A stretch of 64,000 nt of DNA, from contig JAKSGN010000007.1 of NCBI GenBank assembly GCA_024180945.1, positions 682,001 through 746,000 on the forward strand, in the 5' to 3' direction. Below, piece after piece: positions 43,018 to 52,629 of this stretch; positions within the stretch are counted from its first letter, which is position 1, and every line of letters starts with the position of its first letter. The notes beneath the pieces were generated by a model. It saw only the letters and a program-made list of their open reading frames with translations. It searched no databases and was not told the origin of the DNA. The position numbers were made by a program, and so were the translations under genes. This DNA is from Macrophomina tecta. Taxonomy: Eukaryota > Ascomycota > Dothideomycetes > Botryosphaeriales > Botryosphaeriaceae.

Positions 43018-46000
43018 TTACCAATCCCCTTCCTCTTGCCCTTTAGCCTTCCCCTTCTTCCCATCATCCCCTTCCACCCTCGGCGGCGCCGGCACCTCGA
43101 CGCCCTCGACCCGCCACTCCATCCCCACATACCCATCACTCACAACCCTCACATCCAACACCCTCTCCAGCTCACTCGGCGGCAACTTAATATTGACCCT
43201 CGTGCTCGGCCTGCTGCCTCCCGGGCCAGCACCAGCTGCAGCAGCGCCGCCCCTTCCCCTCCCCTTCCCCTTATCACCTCCCGCACCACCACCGTTGCCA
43301 CTCGACGGCCATCCCACTCTCTTCAACGCGACAACCTCATCCCCACCCTTCTCCGTGACAACCACAAAGAACCCTTCCGTCTGTGGCTTGGGGAACCTGG
43401 GCGCATACATCCTTGCATCCTTACTCACCAGCGCATTGCGTCTGTTGATACTGACCGTCAAGCCCAGCGCATTCACGCTCGGGACCTTAACGTCAAGGTC
43501 CGGAAGCGCAGCTAGCGGCTTGATGGCGCGCTGCAGCGCACCCTGTACAACACCCGCATCTCTAAGCGCAGCTTCGAGGACGCTCTTTGGTGCAGCAACA
43601 GCCTCCACGAGTGTCTTTGGGCCTTTGTTGTCCGCCCCGCGTGCGATGCGTGCGCGCTCAGCGGTGACGTCTACGCCGGGCAAGATAGAGAGGGGTCCGT
43701 CGTCAGGCCAGCGGGCGGACTTGACGCATTGTAGAAGAGTCATCATCGCGAGAGCGGAGCTAGCGTGGCCGAGCTCGGCAAGGACGTCGATGGAGGCCTG
43801 GATGATACGGATGGCCTGGTCCAGGACCGAGGTCTGGTCGCCGACGTAGTCGGAGATGGGGAGATCGATGCGGGCGAAATGTGCCTGGAGGAGGAGGTAC
43901 GATTTTGTGTGCGGGTCCCACAGGGGGAGGTGGCCGAAGGCGTCGTCGATTTTTAGTGGCAGAGCCGAGGCTAGTTCGGCGTTGATGAGCTCCTCGTTGT
44001 GGCGGACGGGCAGTTCGTCGTACTCAGTCGCGCTGCTCATCCAAGCGAGCACGTCGGCGAAGGTGGCGTGTGACTTGGCGTGCTTCATGAGGTGGCGGAT
44101 CGTCTTGTGCGAGAGGTAGTAGTACGACATTATCTTGCCGAGAGGGGTTGGGTCGATGTCGCCGTTGGAGTAGACGACGGCGCAGCCCGATTCCGCCAGC
44201 TCTGAAATGGACTTGTCCACCAGTTCGACCATGTAGTCATTCGCGAGCTGCTGAGCTGCTGTAGTGTTGTGCTCCTCTGCAGAAATCTCAAGGCCGTAGT
44301 ACGACGGATTCTTGTGGAGACGTCGGAAGAAGAAAGTCCAGGTGAGGTAGTCCAGCGCATCTTGCTTCGTCGCAACTGTCTCTGCCGAAATTTCGGCACC
44401 CAAGTGATTATCCACCACCTTGTGGAGTGTAGATTCCACGGGAAAGCCGGTGTGGAGGAAGTGCTTGTAGAAGTCCTTCTTTGAATCCTGAGTGAAGATA
44501 CGCGCAATACCTTGTGTGTCAAACTGGGGACGGCCCGCACGACCAAGCATCTGGAGCACATCTGTCAAGTCCATATCGCGGTATGCTTCTATCTTAGCAT
44601 CAAAGTACTGAGTGCCCTTGACTACAACCAGGTGAGCAGGTAAGTTGACACCCCAAGCAAGTGTACTGGTAGCCACCAGAATTTGGATCTTGTTGTTTGC
44701 GAAAAGTTCCTCGGAAAGTTGACGATCAGATTCGACAAGACCAGCGTGGTGAAGACCGATACCAAAGCTGAGCGCCTCGCGCAGAGAGTCGTCCTTCACC
44801 CGAGAAAGGTTGAGAGCCAAATCATCCTCAGACATCCGGACGAAGCGTCTAGGGTTGTCTTCCATACCGCAGAAGTTAATCAGGTCCCTTGCTGTCAATC
44901 GAGTTTGCCGACGGGACGCAACGAAGACGATGACTGGCTTGTCAGGGGAGTGTGTCTTGATGGCGAGGAACGTAGGACGGTTCATTGACTGCATCAGCGG
45001 GCAGAACCCTCTCTGCTCCGGAAAGCCATCGATATAGATCTCAAGCGGGACTGGACGCACAGAGTGGCGGAAGTTGAATAGTCCGGCCTTGACACCGAGC
45101 CAATTCCCGAGATCAGTAGCGTTGGCACATGCTGTTGACATGCCCATTAAACGAACAGAACCCTTCTTCTGCGAAGCAATGTAGTTCATACGGGAGACGA
45201 TGATCTCAAGGATAGGTCCACGATCACCACCAAGTAGATGGATTTCATCAATGATGACCAGGCTTACTTTGCGAACATAATCACGGGTCTGCCAGCTACG
45301 ACTGATACCGTCCCACTTTTCAGGGGTTGTAATGATGATATCAGCATCTCTGATTGACCGCGTGTCCGGAGTGTTGTCACCCGTCAATTCAACCAACTTG
45401 AGACCCATGGGAGCTGTCAAGCGACGGCCCCAGTCCTGAACTCGCTCTCGTACTAGTGCTTTCATCGGAGCAATATAGACGACCTTAGATCCAGGGTTCT
45501 CGCGGAAGGCCCACCACATGGCCAGTTCGCAAGCAACGGTCTTTCCAGAGCCAGTGGGTGAGCCTAGCAGAACATTCTCGGAAGTATGATAGAGGCAATG
45601 GAACAGCTGAGTCTGCATAGGGTTGAAGTACTGGAATCTCTGCCCATAGATCTCTTCAAGAAGAGGATTCTTCAGTGCAGTAATTGGAAGGGGCTGAAGA
45701 TTGAGCAGGTCGGTGTAGACGCTCTCGGTATCGGGCCGGATAAGGTGTTGAAAGGAAACCGCTTGGACTGTCTCCGCTCCAAGCCATCGATCTGAAACCG
45801 CACGAACATAGATTTGGGAGGGTAATGGATCGGATAGAGGGATGGTAAAGTTGAGTTCGTGGTCATCGTAGAGCTTTCTGCGAGAGAGAATGAAGTACTC
45901 GTGATGATAGATCTCGGATGTCTCGGAATTCTCCACCCAAATCCAGTAAGACTCTGATGTGCCATGGTGTCGATCGTTCCATCGGAACTCTGGGGTGAGG

Positions 46001-49000
46001 TACAAACGAATCCTCAGTACGTCCCGGTTCAGGGGAGCAATCTCCGCTTCGACACTGAGAGTAGGGAAGTTGTCGAGGAGCTTGCTGATGATCCCACCCA
46101 TCTTGTTATTGTGCACGAGTTGTCCTATCTCAGCGGATTCCATATCCCTGAGTGACTCGATAGACGCGACAGTTCCCTTCTCGTCCAGGTTCCTCAGCAC
46201 AGGTCTTGGAAGGTCGAACTGGTGGAATGGGTGTTCAAACGGCCACACCTGCCTCTCGATAGATTTGCACAATGAGAGCAAGACCAAGCATTGATGACCC
46301 CAGCGTCGATTCAGAGCGATCATGAAAAGAGCCCGGCAGATGCGTGTAGCATTTTGTGCAACGTAGTTGGTATCTGACTGCAATGTGTAATCTTCAAGGC
46401 GTGCTTTGGAAATATAGCCCTGAAGGAGTACATTGGTTTTCGAGTGCGGTGTGCCGATACCGCCGGCGATATCACAAGGCGTAATGCTCTCGTCTTCCTT
46501 CAACCGCAAGAGCTCCTTCTCTTCCGACTCTCTGAATTGAATGTTGTCGAACTCTCCGCTCATACTGATCATCTTGAGCACGTCTGCCTCAGAGGCTTGT
46601 GGACGCATCATTGTATTGAAAATCTCAATACTGGTCTGAAGGATGTAGTACTGGCTAGCGATACGGCCGACATCCTTCGCCTTTAGCTCGCCCGTGGTCT
46701 CATTGAAAATGATCATCTGGCTCTGCTGCAGAACACGCGCGGCTTCGGTGATGAGCTTCGTCCGTCTCTCCACCAAGTTCGGATCATTACTGATTTCGAG
46801 CCAGTCAATCCCATAAGCATGAGGGTTTCGCTGCATGCGAACAAAAAGGTAGGAGTAGCCCAGCCAAGTCACAGCTTCCGTCACAGAGGTGACTGTGCCC
46901 AGGGAAATTTCAGCGTTGAGGTTGTCGACCAACCTCTTTGAGAAGTTAGACTCGATTGGCTGCTGCTGGGTCACTGCAGACAGGTAGTGCTGGAGTTTGT
47001 CCTGGGTTGTGCAAATAAAGCCAATACCGGTGTCCTCGAACTGCGGACGACCCGCACGACCAAAGATCTGAAGAACATCGAGAATGCCAACATCAACAAA
47101 TTTACCCTCTTGCGCGCTGTAGAGCTGAGTTCCTTTGATGACGACTGCGGCGGCAGGCAAGTTGACACCCCACGCAAGCGTGGCCGTACAGCAGAGGACT
47201 TTGATAACGCCCTCCGAAAAGAGACGCTCGATGAGGTTACGATCAGATCTCGGCATTCCGGCATGATGCGTCCCCATACCCTTGGGAAGTAGCTCACGCA
47301 ATTCACGGCCCTTGGAAGACTTCATGTCTCGCACAGCTATATCGTAATTAGGATGCCCAGACGGCTCGAAGAGATCAGTACAGGCGTCTTCCATGGCCTT
47401 TTCCCAGAGAATCTTCGCCGACTTGTAGGTGTCTTTACGGGAGTGCACAAATACCATGATCTGGTGGCCCATCTGAAGCATCTCTTTGACCTTTTCAAAG
47501 GCCACATGATCGAGATTTTCTCTGGACTTTGCGGAACCCGGCTTTCCCTTGACTCCAATAAAGTGCTGCTCAAGTGGAACTGGTCTGAAAGAAGCGTCGA
47601 AGTAGAACAAGCCAGCCATACGATTGACTTTGAGAAAATCCGCGACGTCAATATAATTGGGGAGCGTGGCGGAAAGACCAATGATGCGGATCAAGGATTG
47701 AGTGCTTTCCACCTGGCGCTGTGTGCGAGCGACCAAAGATTCCAGGACGGCACCACGCTCATCGTGCAGCATGTGCACTTCATCGATGATGAGCAAGCGG
47801 ACCTTTTGCACCAATTCAGTGTCGCCAGTGCTCTTACGAGTGACGACATCCCATTTCTCAGGGGTGGTAACAATAATCTGAGTGGCCACGATTTCGGCTT
47901 TGGTGAGATGCATATCGCCAGTCAACTCGCGAACTTGGATGCCCAGCCACGCAAGCCGCTTGCCGAGTTTTTCGACAATTTCTGCAGCCAGAGCCTTCAT
48001 GGGAGCAACGTAGACAATCTTGAAGTCGTCGGTCTGAACAACGAAGTCGGTTGCGTCAGGCTCCTCCCACGGATTCGGGATGATGTTTTTGGCTATGGTG
48101 TTCAAAATGGTAAGCATAGCGGCATCTGTCTTACCGGCACCCGTGGGAGCACAGATGAGCATGTTCTCGCTGGTCTTGTAGGCGACAGGATAAACCAAAC
48201 TCTGCATGCGGTTCAGGGTCTTGTAGCCCTTGAAGGTCCTCTTGCACATGCCATCCATGTCGCTGATGTTGACTAGCTTGCGGCCCTTCCCCAGCGTGCC
48301 AACACGTGCAGCCGGGATGGAGTACTCTTCGAATTTGTCGTTGTCTTCCCTGGTCGAGCCCACGGGCAGGGCATACTTCTTGCCGAATGCAGAGAGCGTG
48401 TTACCAGCTTCGTGTGATTTGTACACATGGGGATAGTTTTCGCCACCTCGGTCAACACTGGGCGCAAGTGCAGCATTCTTGTGCTCGTAATCTTGTCGCC
48501 TGAGGGCTTCTTCTCTTTCCTGCTTGGTTTGGAGACGGACAGGGAGGCCGCTTCTCTGGGCCTCTGCCTGGGCAGACTTGGTGATCTTGGTACGGTTGCT
48601 GATGAGTTCGGCTACGAGATCAAGCTCTCCGTAGCCAACGACGTCGGCAAGCATCATTTGAAGTTCTTCATCCTGGCTATCAGAGCTCAAGAGTGCCATA
48701 ATTTGGCCCTGCAAGGCTTGTGCGTCCAGACCCGAGCCTCGCTGGGCGACCTGTGCGCACTGCTGAGCGAGCCAGCCCTGGCTGAAGAGTGGCCCGGCAG
48801 GAGCGGCTTCAGACGACACGGCTTCGGCGGCATCAAACTGGTCGCTGCTGTAGTCGGCGCTTTCCTCGTCACTGATGAGGTCCCAGATGTCATCGCCACT
48901 GGCGGTTCCCGAGAAGTCATCATCGTCGATGTCGATGTCATGACCATAGCCGGGAGCATTGCCATTCTTCTCAGGCAGCTTCAGCTCGGCGATCGCAGCG

Positions 49001-49059
49001 CGCATCTCGGCGAGTTGAGCGAGCCATTGCGATTCGGCGACCTCTAGGGCAGGCGACAT
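43018..49059 (-). CDS. SLH1: SLH1/ASCC3-type tandem Ski2-like RNA helicase, 2013 aa
   Basis: A single exon from ATG 49059 (MSPALEVAE) to the stop at 43018. There are two complete helicase cassettes, each followed by a Sec63-like unit. Walker A APTGAGKTDAAM lies near residue 303 and DEVHML near 425. The second Walker A SPTGSGKTVACE lies near 1170 and DEIHLL near 1273. QMLGRAGRP and QIFGRAGRP are helicase motif VI. Both ATP sites look intact, unlike BRR2, whose C-terminal cassette is degenerate. The acidic N-terminus and length fit Slh1/ASCC3, the helicase of the ribosome quality control trigger complex that clears collided ribosomes. The frame stays open upstream to 49254, but only the Met at 49059 is an ATG start matching the family. 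Confidence 0.93.
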   Translation of the reverse strand: MSPALEVAESQWLAQLAEMRAAIAELKLPEKNGNAPGYGHDIDIDDDDFSGTASGDDIWDLISDEESADYSSDQFDAAEAVSSEAAPAGPLFSQGWLAQQCAQVAQRGSGLDAQALQGQIMALLSSDSQDEELQMMLADVVGYGELDLVAELISNRTKITKSAQAEAQRSGLPVRLQTKQEREEALRRQDYEHKNAALAPSVDRGGENYPHVYKSHEAGNTLSAFGKKYALPVGSTREDNDKFEEYSIPAARVGTLGKGRKLVNISDMDGMCKRTFKGYKTLNRMQSLVYPVAYKTSENMLICAPTGAGKTDAAMLTILNTIAKNIIPNPWEEPDATDFVVQTDDFKIVYVAPMKALAAEIVEKLGKRLAWLGIQVRELTGDMHLTKAEIVATQIIVTTPEKWDVVTRKSTGDTELVQKVRLLIIDEVHMLHDERGAVLESLVARTQRQVESTQSLIRIIGLSATLPNYIDVADFLKVNRMAGLFYFDASFRPVPLEQHFIGVKGKPGSAKSRENLDHVAFEKVKEMLQMGHQIMVFVHSRKDTYKSAKILWEKAMEDACTDLFEPSGHPNYDIAVRDMKSSKGRELRELLPKGMGTHHAGMPRSDRNLIERLFSEGVIKVLCCTATLAWGVNLPAAAVVIKGTQLYSAQEGKFVDVGILDVLQIFGRAGRPQFEDTGIGFICTTQDKLQHYLSAVTQQQPIESNFSKRLVDNLNAEISLGTVTSVTEAVTWLGYSYLFVRMQRNPHAYGIDWLEISNDPNLVERRTKLITEAARVLQQSQMIIFNETTGELKAKDVGRIASQYYILQTSIEIFNTMMRPQASEADVLKMISMSGEFDNIQFRESEEKELLRLKEDESITPCDIAGGIGTPHSKTNVLLQGYISKARLEDYTLQSDTNYVAQNATRICRALFMIALNRRWGHQCLVLLSLCKSIERQVWPFEHPFHQFDLPRPVLRNLDEKGTVASIESLRDMESAEIGQLVHNNKMGGIISKLLDNFPTLSVEAEIAPLNRDVLRIRLYLTPEFRWNDRHHGTSESYWIWVENSETSEIYHHEYFILSRRKLYDDHELNFTIPLSDPLPSQIYVRAVSDRWLGAETVQAVSFQHLIRPDTESVYTDLLNLQPLPITALKNPLLEEIYGQRFQYFNPMQTQLFHCLYHTSENVLLGSPTGSGKTVACELAMWWAFRENPGSKVVYIAPMKALVRERVQDWGRRLTAPMGLKLVELTGDNTPDTRSIRDADIIITTPEKWDGISRSWQTRDYVRKVSLVIIDEIHLLGGDRGPILEIIVSRMNYIASQKKGSVRLMGMSTACANATDLGNWLGVKAGLFNFRHSVRPVPLEIYIDGFPEQRGFCPLMQSMNRPTFLAIKTHSPDKPVIVFVASRRQTRLTARDLINFCGMEDNPRRFVRMSEDDLALNLSRVKDDSLREALSFGIGLHHAGLVESDRQLSEELFANNKIQILVATSTLAWGVNLPAHLVVVKGTQYFDAKIEAYRDMDLTDVLQMLGRAGRPQFDTQGIARIFTQDSKKDFYKHFLHTGFPVESTLHKVVDNHLGAEISAETVATKQDALDYLTWTFFFRRLHKNPSYYGLEISAEEHNTTAAQQLANDYMVELVDKSISELAESGCAVVYSNGDIDPTPLGKIMSYYYLSHKTIRHLMKHAKSHATFADVLAWMSSATEYDELPVRHNEELINAELASALPLKIDDAFGHLPLWDPHTKSYLLLQAHFARIDLPISDYVGDQTSVLDQAIRIIQASIDVLAELGHASSALAMMTLLQCVKSARWPDDGPLSILPGVDVTAERARIARGADNKGPKTLVEAVAAPKSVLEAALRDAGVVQGALQRAIKPLAALPDLDVKVPSVNALGLTVSINRRNALVSKDARMYAPRFPKPQTEGFFVVVTEKGGDEVVALKRVGWPSSGNGGGAGGDKGKGRGRGGAAAAGAGPGGSRPSTRVNIKLPPSELERVLDVRVVSDGYVGMEWRVEGVEVPAPPRVEGDDGKKGKAKGQEEGDW

Positions 49060-49479
49060 GGTGGCAACGCGTGTCGAAAGGGGACGCGAGGTTGCGAGGA
49101 CGGAGGCGGTGACAGCGTGGTGCAGAAGGTCAAACGCCGCTTGCAGGCGACGGGGTTGTGCAGCACGCGCAAGTTCACGGCCAGGTAGCCGTCCTTTCTC
49201 GAGAACGGCAGACGGTGATGGCGGAGTCACAGGCAAGCAGAACAGGCACAGCAAATGCCCCGCGGGGCTTGGCTCGCACCTGGGCTTATCCTTATCGGCT
49301 CACCGCCTTCCGGGGTGCGATGGATCCATGGATCCGACTCCCAGGCCGCCAAGTATCCCGCCCATTACAACTGCGTTTCAGACCGAACATCCTCCCTACC
49401 TGCCTGTCTCGCCCGCCCTGCCCTCCCGTCGCACGCTTCTCCCGCTGCATCATCCCGCATTCTCCCTCCAGCCGCCACC
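49060..49479. promoter_or_regulatory. bidirectional promoter region of SLH1 and YKT6
   Basis: There are only 420 bases between the two divergent start codons, so both promoters must share it. I see no clear TATA box and no gene of its own here. Confidence 0.6.
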
Positions 49480-50299
49480 ATGAAGATCCTCTATATCGGC
49501 GTATGGCCCCCCCGCCTTTGTCCCGCCATGCTCTTCCTCTGACGTCGCATGCCCAGATCCTCAAGAACGAGCAGAAGCCTGCCGTTGAGCTTTGCTCCGA
49601 GCGCGAGCTTAGCTCATACTCGCGCTTCACCCGCACCAGGTGCGCCGCCCCTCCCCCGCCGAGTTCCGCCTGCCGCCTACCCTACTGATCCCCTGTCCAG
49701 CGTCGGAGAGTTCATGACTCTGTTCAGCAAGACGGTGGCCGAGAGGACAAAACCCGGGCAACGCCAGGACGTTGAGGAGCAGTGTGGGTGACGTGTCCGC
49801 TGTGTTTGCAGCATCTCCGCTGACCCTGTCTCCAGCGTACACCTTCCACGCCTACGGCCGCACCGAGGGCATCGCCGGCATTATTATCACCGACCACGAA
49901 TATCCCGCCCTTGTCGCACACCAGCTTCTCTCCAAGGTCGTTGACGAATTCCTCAACAAGTACCCGCGCAATGTCTTCACCGCTTCCGACGCTGCCTGCC
50001 CGTTCCCTGAGCTCAAGGAATACATCGTCAAGTACCAGGACCCCCAGCAAGCCGACAGCATCATGAAGATTCAAAAGGAGCTCGACGAGACCAAGATTGT
50101 ACTGCACAAGACCATCGAGAGCGTTCTGGAGAGAGGAGAGAAGCTGGACAGTCTGGTGGCTAAGAGCGATGGCCTGAGCGCCCAGAGCAAGATGTTCTAC
50201 ACACAGGCACGTGCTCCTTATCTTTCTTTGTTGCTGCGCCGCTAACATGATCTACCACGATAGGCGAAGAAGCAAAACTCCTGCTGCGTGGTCATGTAA
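49480..50299 (+). CDS. YKT6: YKT6 v-SNARE, 197 aa, five exons with one GC-AG intron
   Basis: Exons 49480-49500, 49557-49639, 49701-49783, 49836-50206 and 50264-50299 sum to 594 bases. The protein has an N-terminal longin domain (MKILYIG...[16 protein letters not shown] region, [22 protein letters not shown]). The R-SNARE coiled coil is [33 protein letters not shown] with the central Arg. The end is NSCCVVM, where the Cys pair is the known palmitoyl/farnesyl attachment site. It acts in ER-Golgi, vacuole and autophagosome fusion. The last intron must begin with GC (CAG|GCACGT at 50207) to keep the frame; the GT three bases downstream gives a wrong phase. Length and termini are exactly those of the family. 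Confidence 0.95.
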
Positions 50300-50874
50300 T
50301 CTCTTTTTCGGTGTTATCGGGAGCAGGTTTGCTAGGCAGGTTGCATAATGATTATCTAATGACTGATCCACTACATACCCAGACTGAGGATATATAGTAA
50401 AGCGTCACCCATGCAGGTGTACATTACCTTCGCGCAATTGACTTCGTACCTGAAGCATATGTCCCTTTCTATTGACTTAAAATAGAGCCGGACGTAAGGC
50501 TCCCTTGACGCTGACGTACGGAACAGATCATCGCGCAATTTTGATTCATCGGCAGGCAATGCCACCATGCGTAATATCACAGACCGATCCACGGGACGAT
50601 CCGCCTTGTGCACCTTGCGGTGGCGCGACCTTGAATTCGCAACCGTTATTTAGGTTTCAGTATTACGATGGCAGGGCGCGCATGACCTCCCGGTGGTCCG
50701 TTCGAGATTGTTTACTCCTTTTCCTGTCGTTAACGATACTCCATATACACTCCACAGCGCTTTGGTCCTCTGAACTTCTCCAACACACCCATCGCGCTGA
50801 TACGGGTGCCCTTATCTCTGGCTGACCTACCATGCTCATTTTCTGGACACTGCTCCCCGCATCCCGCACCTGCT
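50300..50874. other. intergenic region between YKT6 and the F-box-like gene
   Basis: No supportable gene; holds the YKT6 3' end and the upstream region of the next gene. Confidence 0.5.
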
Positions 50875-51738
50875 ATGGCTCTCAATCAACATCAACCATC
50901 GACGCCCACCATGGCGGAACCTAAGCCTACCATGCTCAAAATCGACACGTCCACACATGAGGCCAGCCAAGATACCCGTGCCTCTTCGCCAACATCCGAG
51001 TTCTCTTTCAGCTTCTCCATCCTCGAGCGGACCGTCAGCGATGGCGAGAGGACCCCGACGGCCCTCACCAGGATCGACGTCATGTCCAACCACTCGCGCG
51101 GCGACTCCTTCAGCATCTCGTCGCCGACCTCCGAGTTCTCGTTCCGGTTCTCGACCAGGGACCCGCCGCTGCGGCATCGTCAGCGCGATAGCAGATCCAC
51201 TGGCCTGAGCAGCATCAACATCCCCTCCCGCCACGCTCCCGACGACCCGTTCCGCACTGCTTCCCCGACGGCTTCCATCTTTTCCTATCGCGTCTTCTCC
51301 CCGCGCTCCGAGTTCTCGCGCATGAGCTCCATTCTCTCCCCCGGCAACCGCCTCGAGCGCCTCCCCGCCGAACTGCACCTGGAGCTCATCGGCCACCTGG
51401 ATGCTGAGAGTGCTCGCACCATGCGCCATGTTTCCAAGTACTGGCGCAGCATGATTGCGCAGTACAAGAAGGATACGCTGTCGGTTCGGCTACCCGTTGA
51501 CGTTCAGCTGAGGATTGCTGGATATCTGGACGTGGAGAGTTTGATCAGTATGCGCAAGACGAGCCACTATTGGAAGGGCTTGATCAAGAAGCATGGAAAA
51601 GATCCAAGGACGGTGCATTCGACTAGGAGCGCATTGTTGTGCACGTACGATGAGTGTTTGGGGAGGGGGACAGGTATGTATTGGAGGTTGTGGGTTCGCA
51701 TCTTGAGGACCATTCAGAGGGAGAACGCCTGGGTCTGA
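50875..51738 (+). CDS. F-box-like protein, 287 aa
   Basis: The start is placed at ATG 50875 (MALNQHQPS); the frame opens upstream only with non-ATG codons. The first half is Ser/Thr-rich with a repeated phrase (SPTSEFSFSFS, SPTSEFSFRFS, SPRSEFSRMSS). It is followed by two copies of an F-box-like unit: LERLPAELHLELIGHLDAESARTM... near residue 159, and LPVDVQLRIAGYLDVESLISM... near residue 204. F-box proteins recruit targets to SCF ubiquitin ligases. The 3' end is uncertain: a possible intron donor (ACAG|GTATGT, 51674) could replace the last 21 codons by a longer tail ending near 51979. Confidence 0.6.
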   Translation: MALNQHQPSTPTMAEPKPTMLKIDTSTHEASQDTRASSPTSEFSFSFSILERTVSDGERTPTALTRIDVMSNHSRGDSFSISSPTSEFSFRFSTRDPPLRHRQRDSRSTGLSSINIPSRHAPDDPFRTASPTASIFSYRVFSPRSEFSRMSSILSPGNRLERLPAELHLELIGHLDAESARTMRHVSKYWRSMIAQYKKDTLSVRLPVDVQLRIAGYLDVESLISMRKTSHYWKGLIKKHGKDPRTVHSTRSALLCTYDECLGRGTGMYWRLWVRILRTIQRENAWV

Positions 51739-52629
51739 GGGAAAGAGGAATTGCGGGTCGAAACCCAGGATCGCCGAGCTTTTGGTCGGCCACCACGTAC
51801 CCATCAAAACGTTTCGGAGCGCTTTGTTTCCACCTTTCCCTGGCCGTTCAGACCTCGCTTCCACATGGCCATACGGAACTTCCAGAGCCCTTTTCCTGGT
51901 TCCGTTCTGGATACTGTCGGGGACTTCACAGTTACTACGCGAAATTGGAGCAGAGTACGGCTGGTGATCTCCAGCTGTGAGAGCTTACCGCACAGCCAGT
52001 AGTGTCGGGACTGATTGTCTAGCTCTTCCCAGCGGACACCTCAGCAAGCCGAAAGTAGGCACTAGCGTTATCAGGTTTTCGGAGGGATACCAACAGATTG
52101 AGAAAATGATCTTTCTCCTCTTTTTTTTCTTTTTTTTTTTTTGGAGTTTCAAGCAGCGTACTCCTACAGTCATTTGCGGTCATTCCTTCAATTTTGGTTT
52201 CTACTTCATTTTGTCAGTAGGGCTGGCGGAGTGTGTGTTCATGCAAGTAATCCGATACCCAGGTGGCGGCGTCTCATTGTTTCTTTGTCTTTGCCAGATC
52301 TTCACGATAGGTCCGCTCTCTCATCTTTCCTTGATGTCGCATTCCAATTCTCCAGTTCCTTTCTTAGTCTTCGGTGCATCACAGATGTAATCCCAATTAG
52401 CAATCCTGACGCCAAGCAATATATGAACGCGTTGAATTGGTCAATATATGGCGTTATTCATGTCGTATCCACATCTCGAGCGTGTTAGTGTTGGCGTGGG
52501 TAAGTGACAATAGGCCATTGCGCTACCCACAGCACGCTAATTCCTGCCACGTTTCTGAGAGAAGCGTTTGATTTTTTTCCGACGCCTACTGACTTCTCAT
52601 CAGACACAATCACACGGATATATTCAAAG
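51739..52629. other. gene-free stretch, with T tract, before the HET gene
   Basis: No supportable gene unless the F-box-like gene has a spliced tail. A polypyrimidine/T run lies at about 52110-52142. Confidence 0.45.

Noticed and set aside
43018..49059. BRR2 spliceosomal helicase as identity
   Set aside because: Both helicase cassettes keep intact Walker A and DExH motifs, and the N-terminus and length fit SLH1/ASCC3 better.
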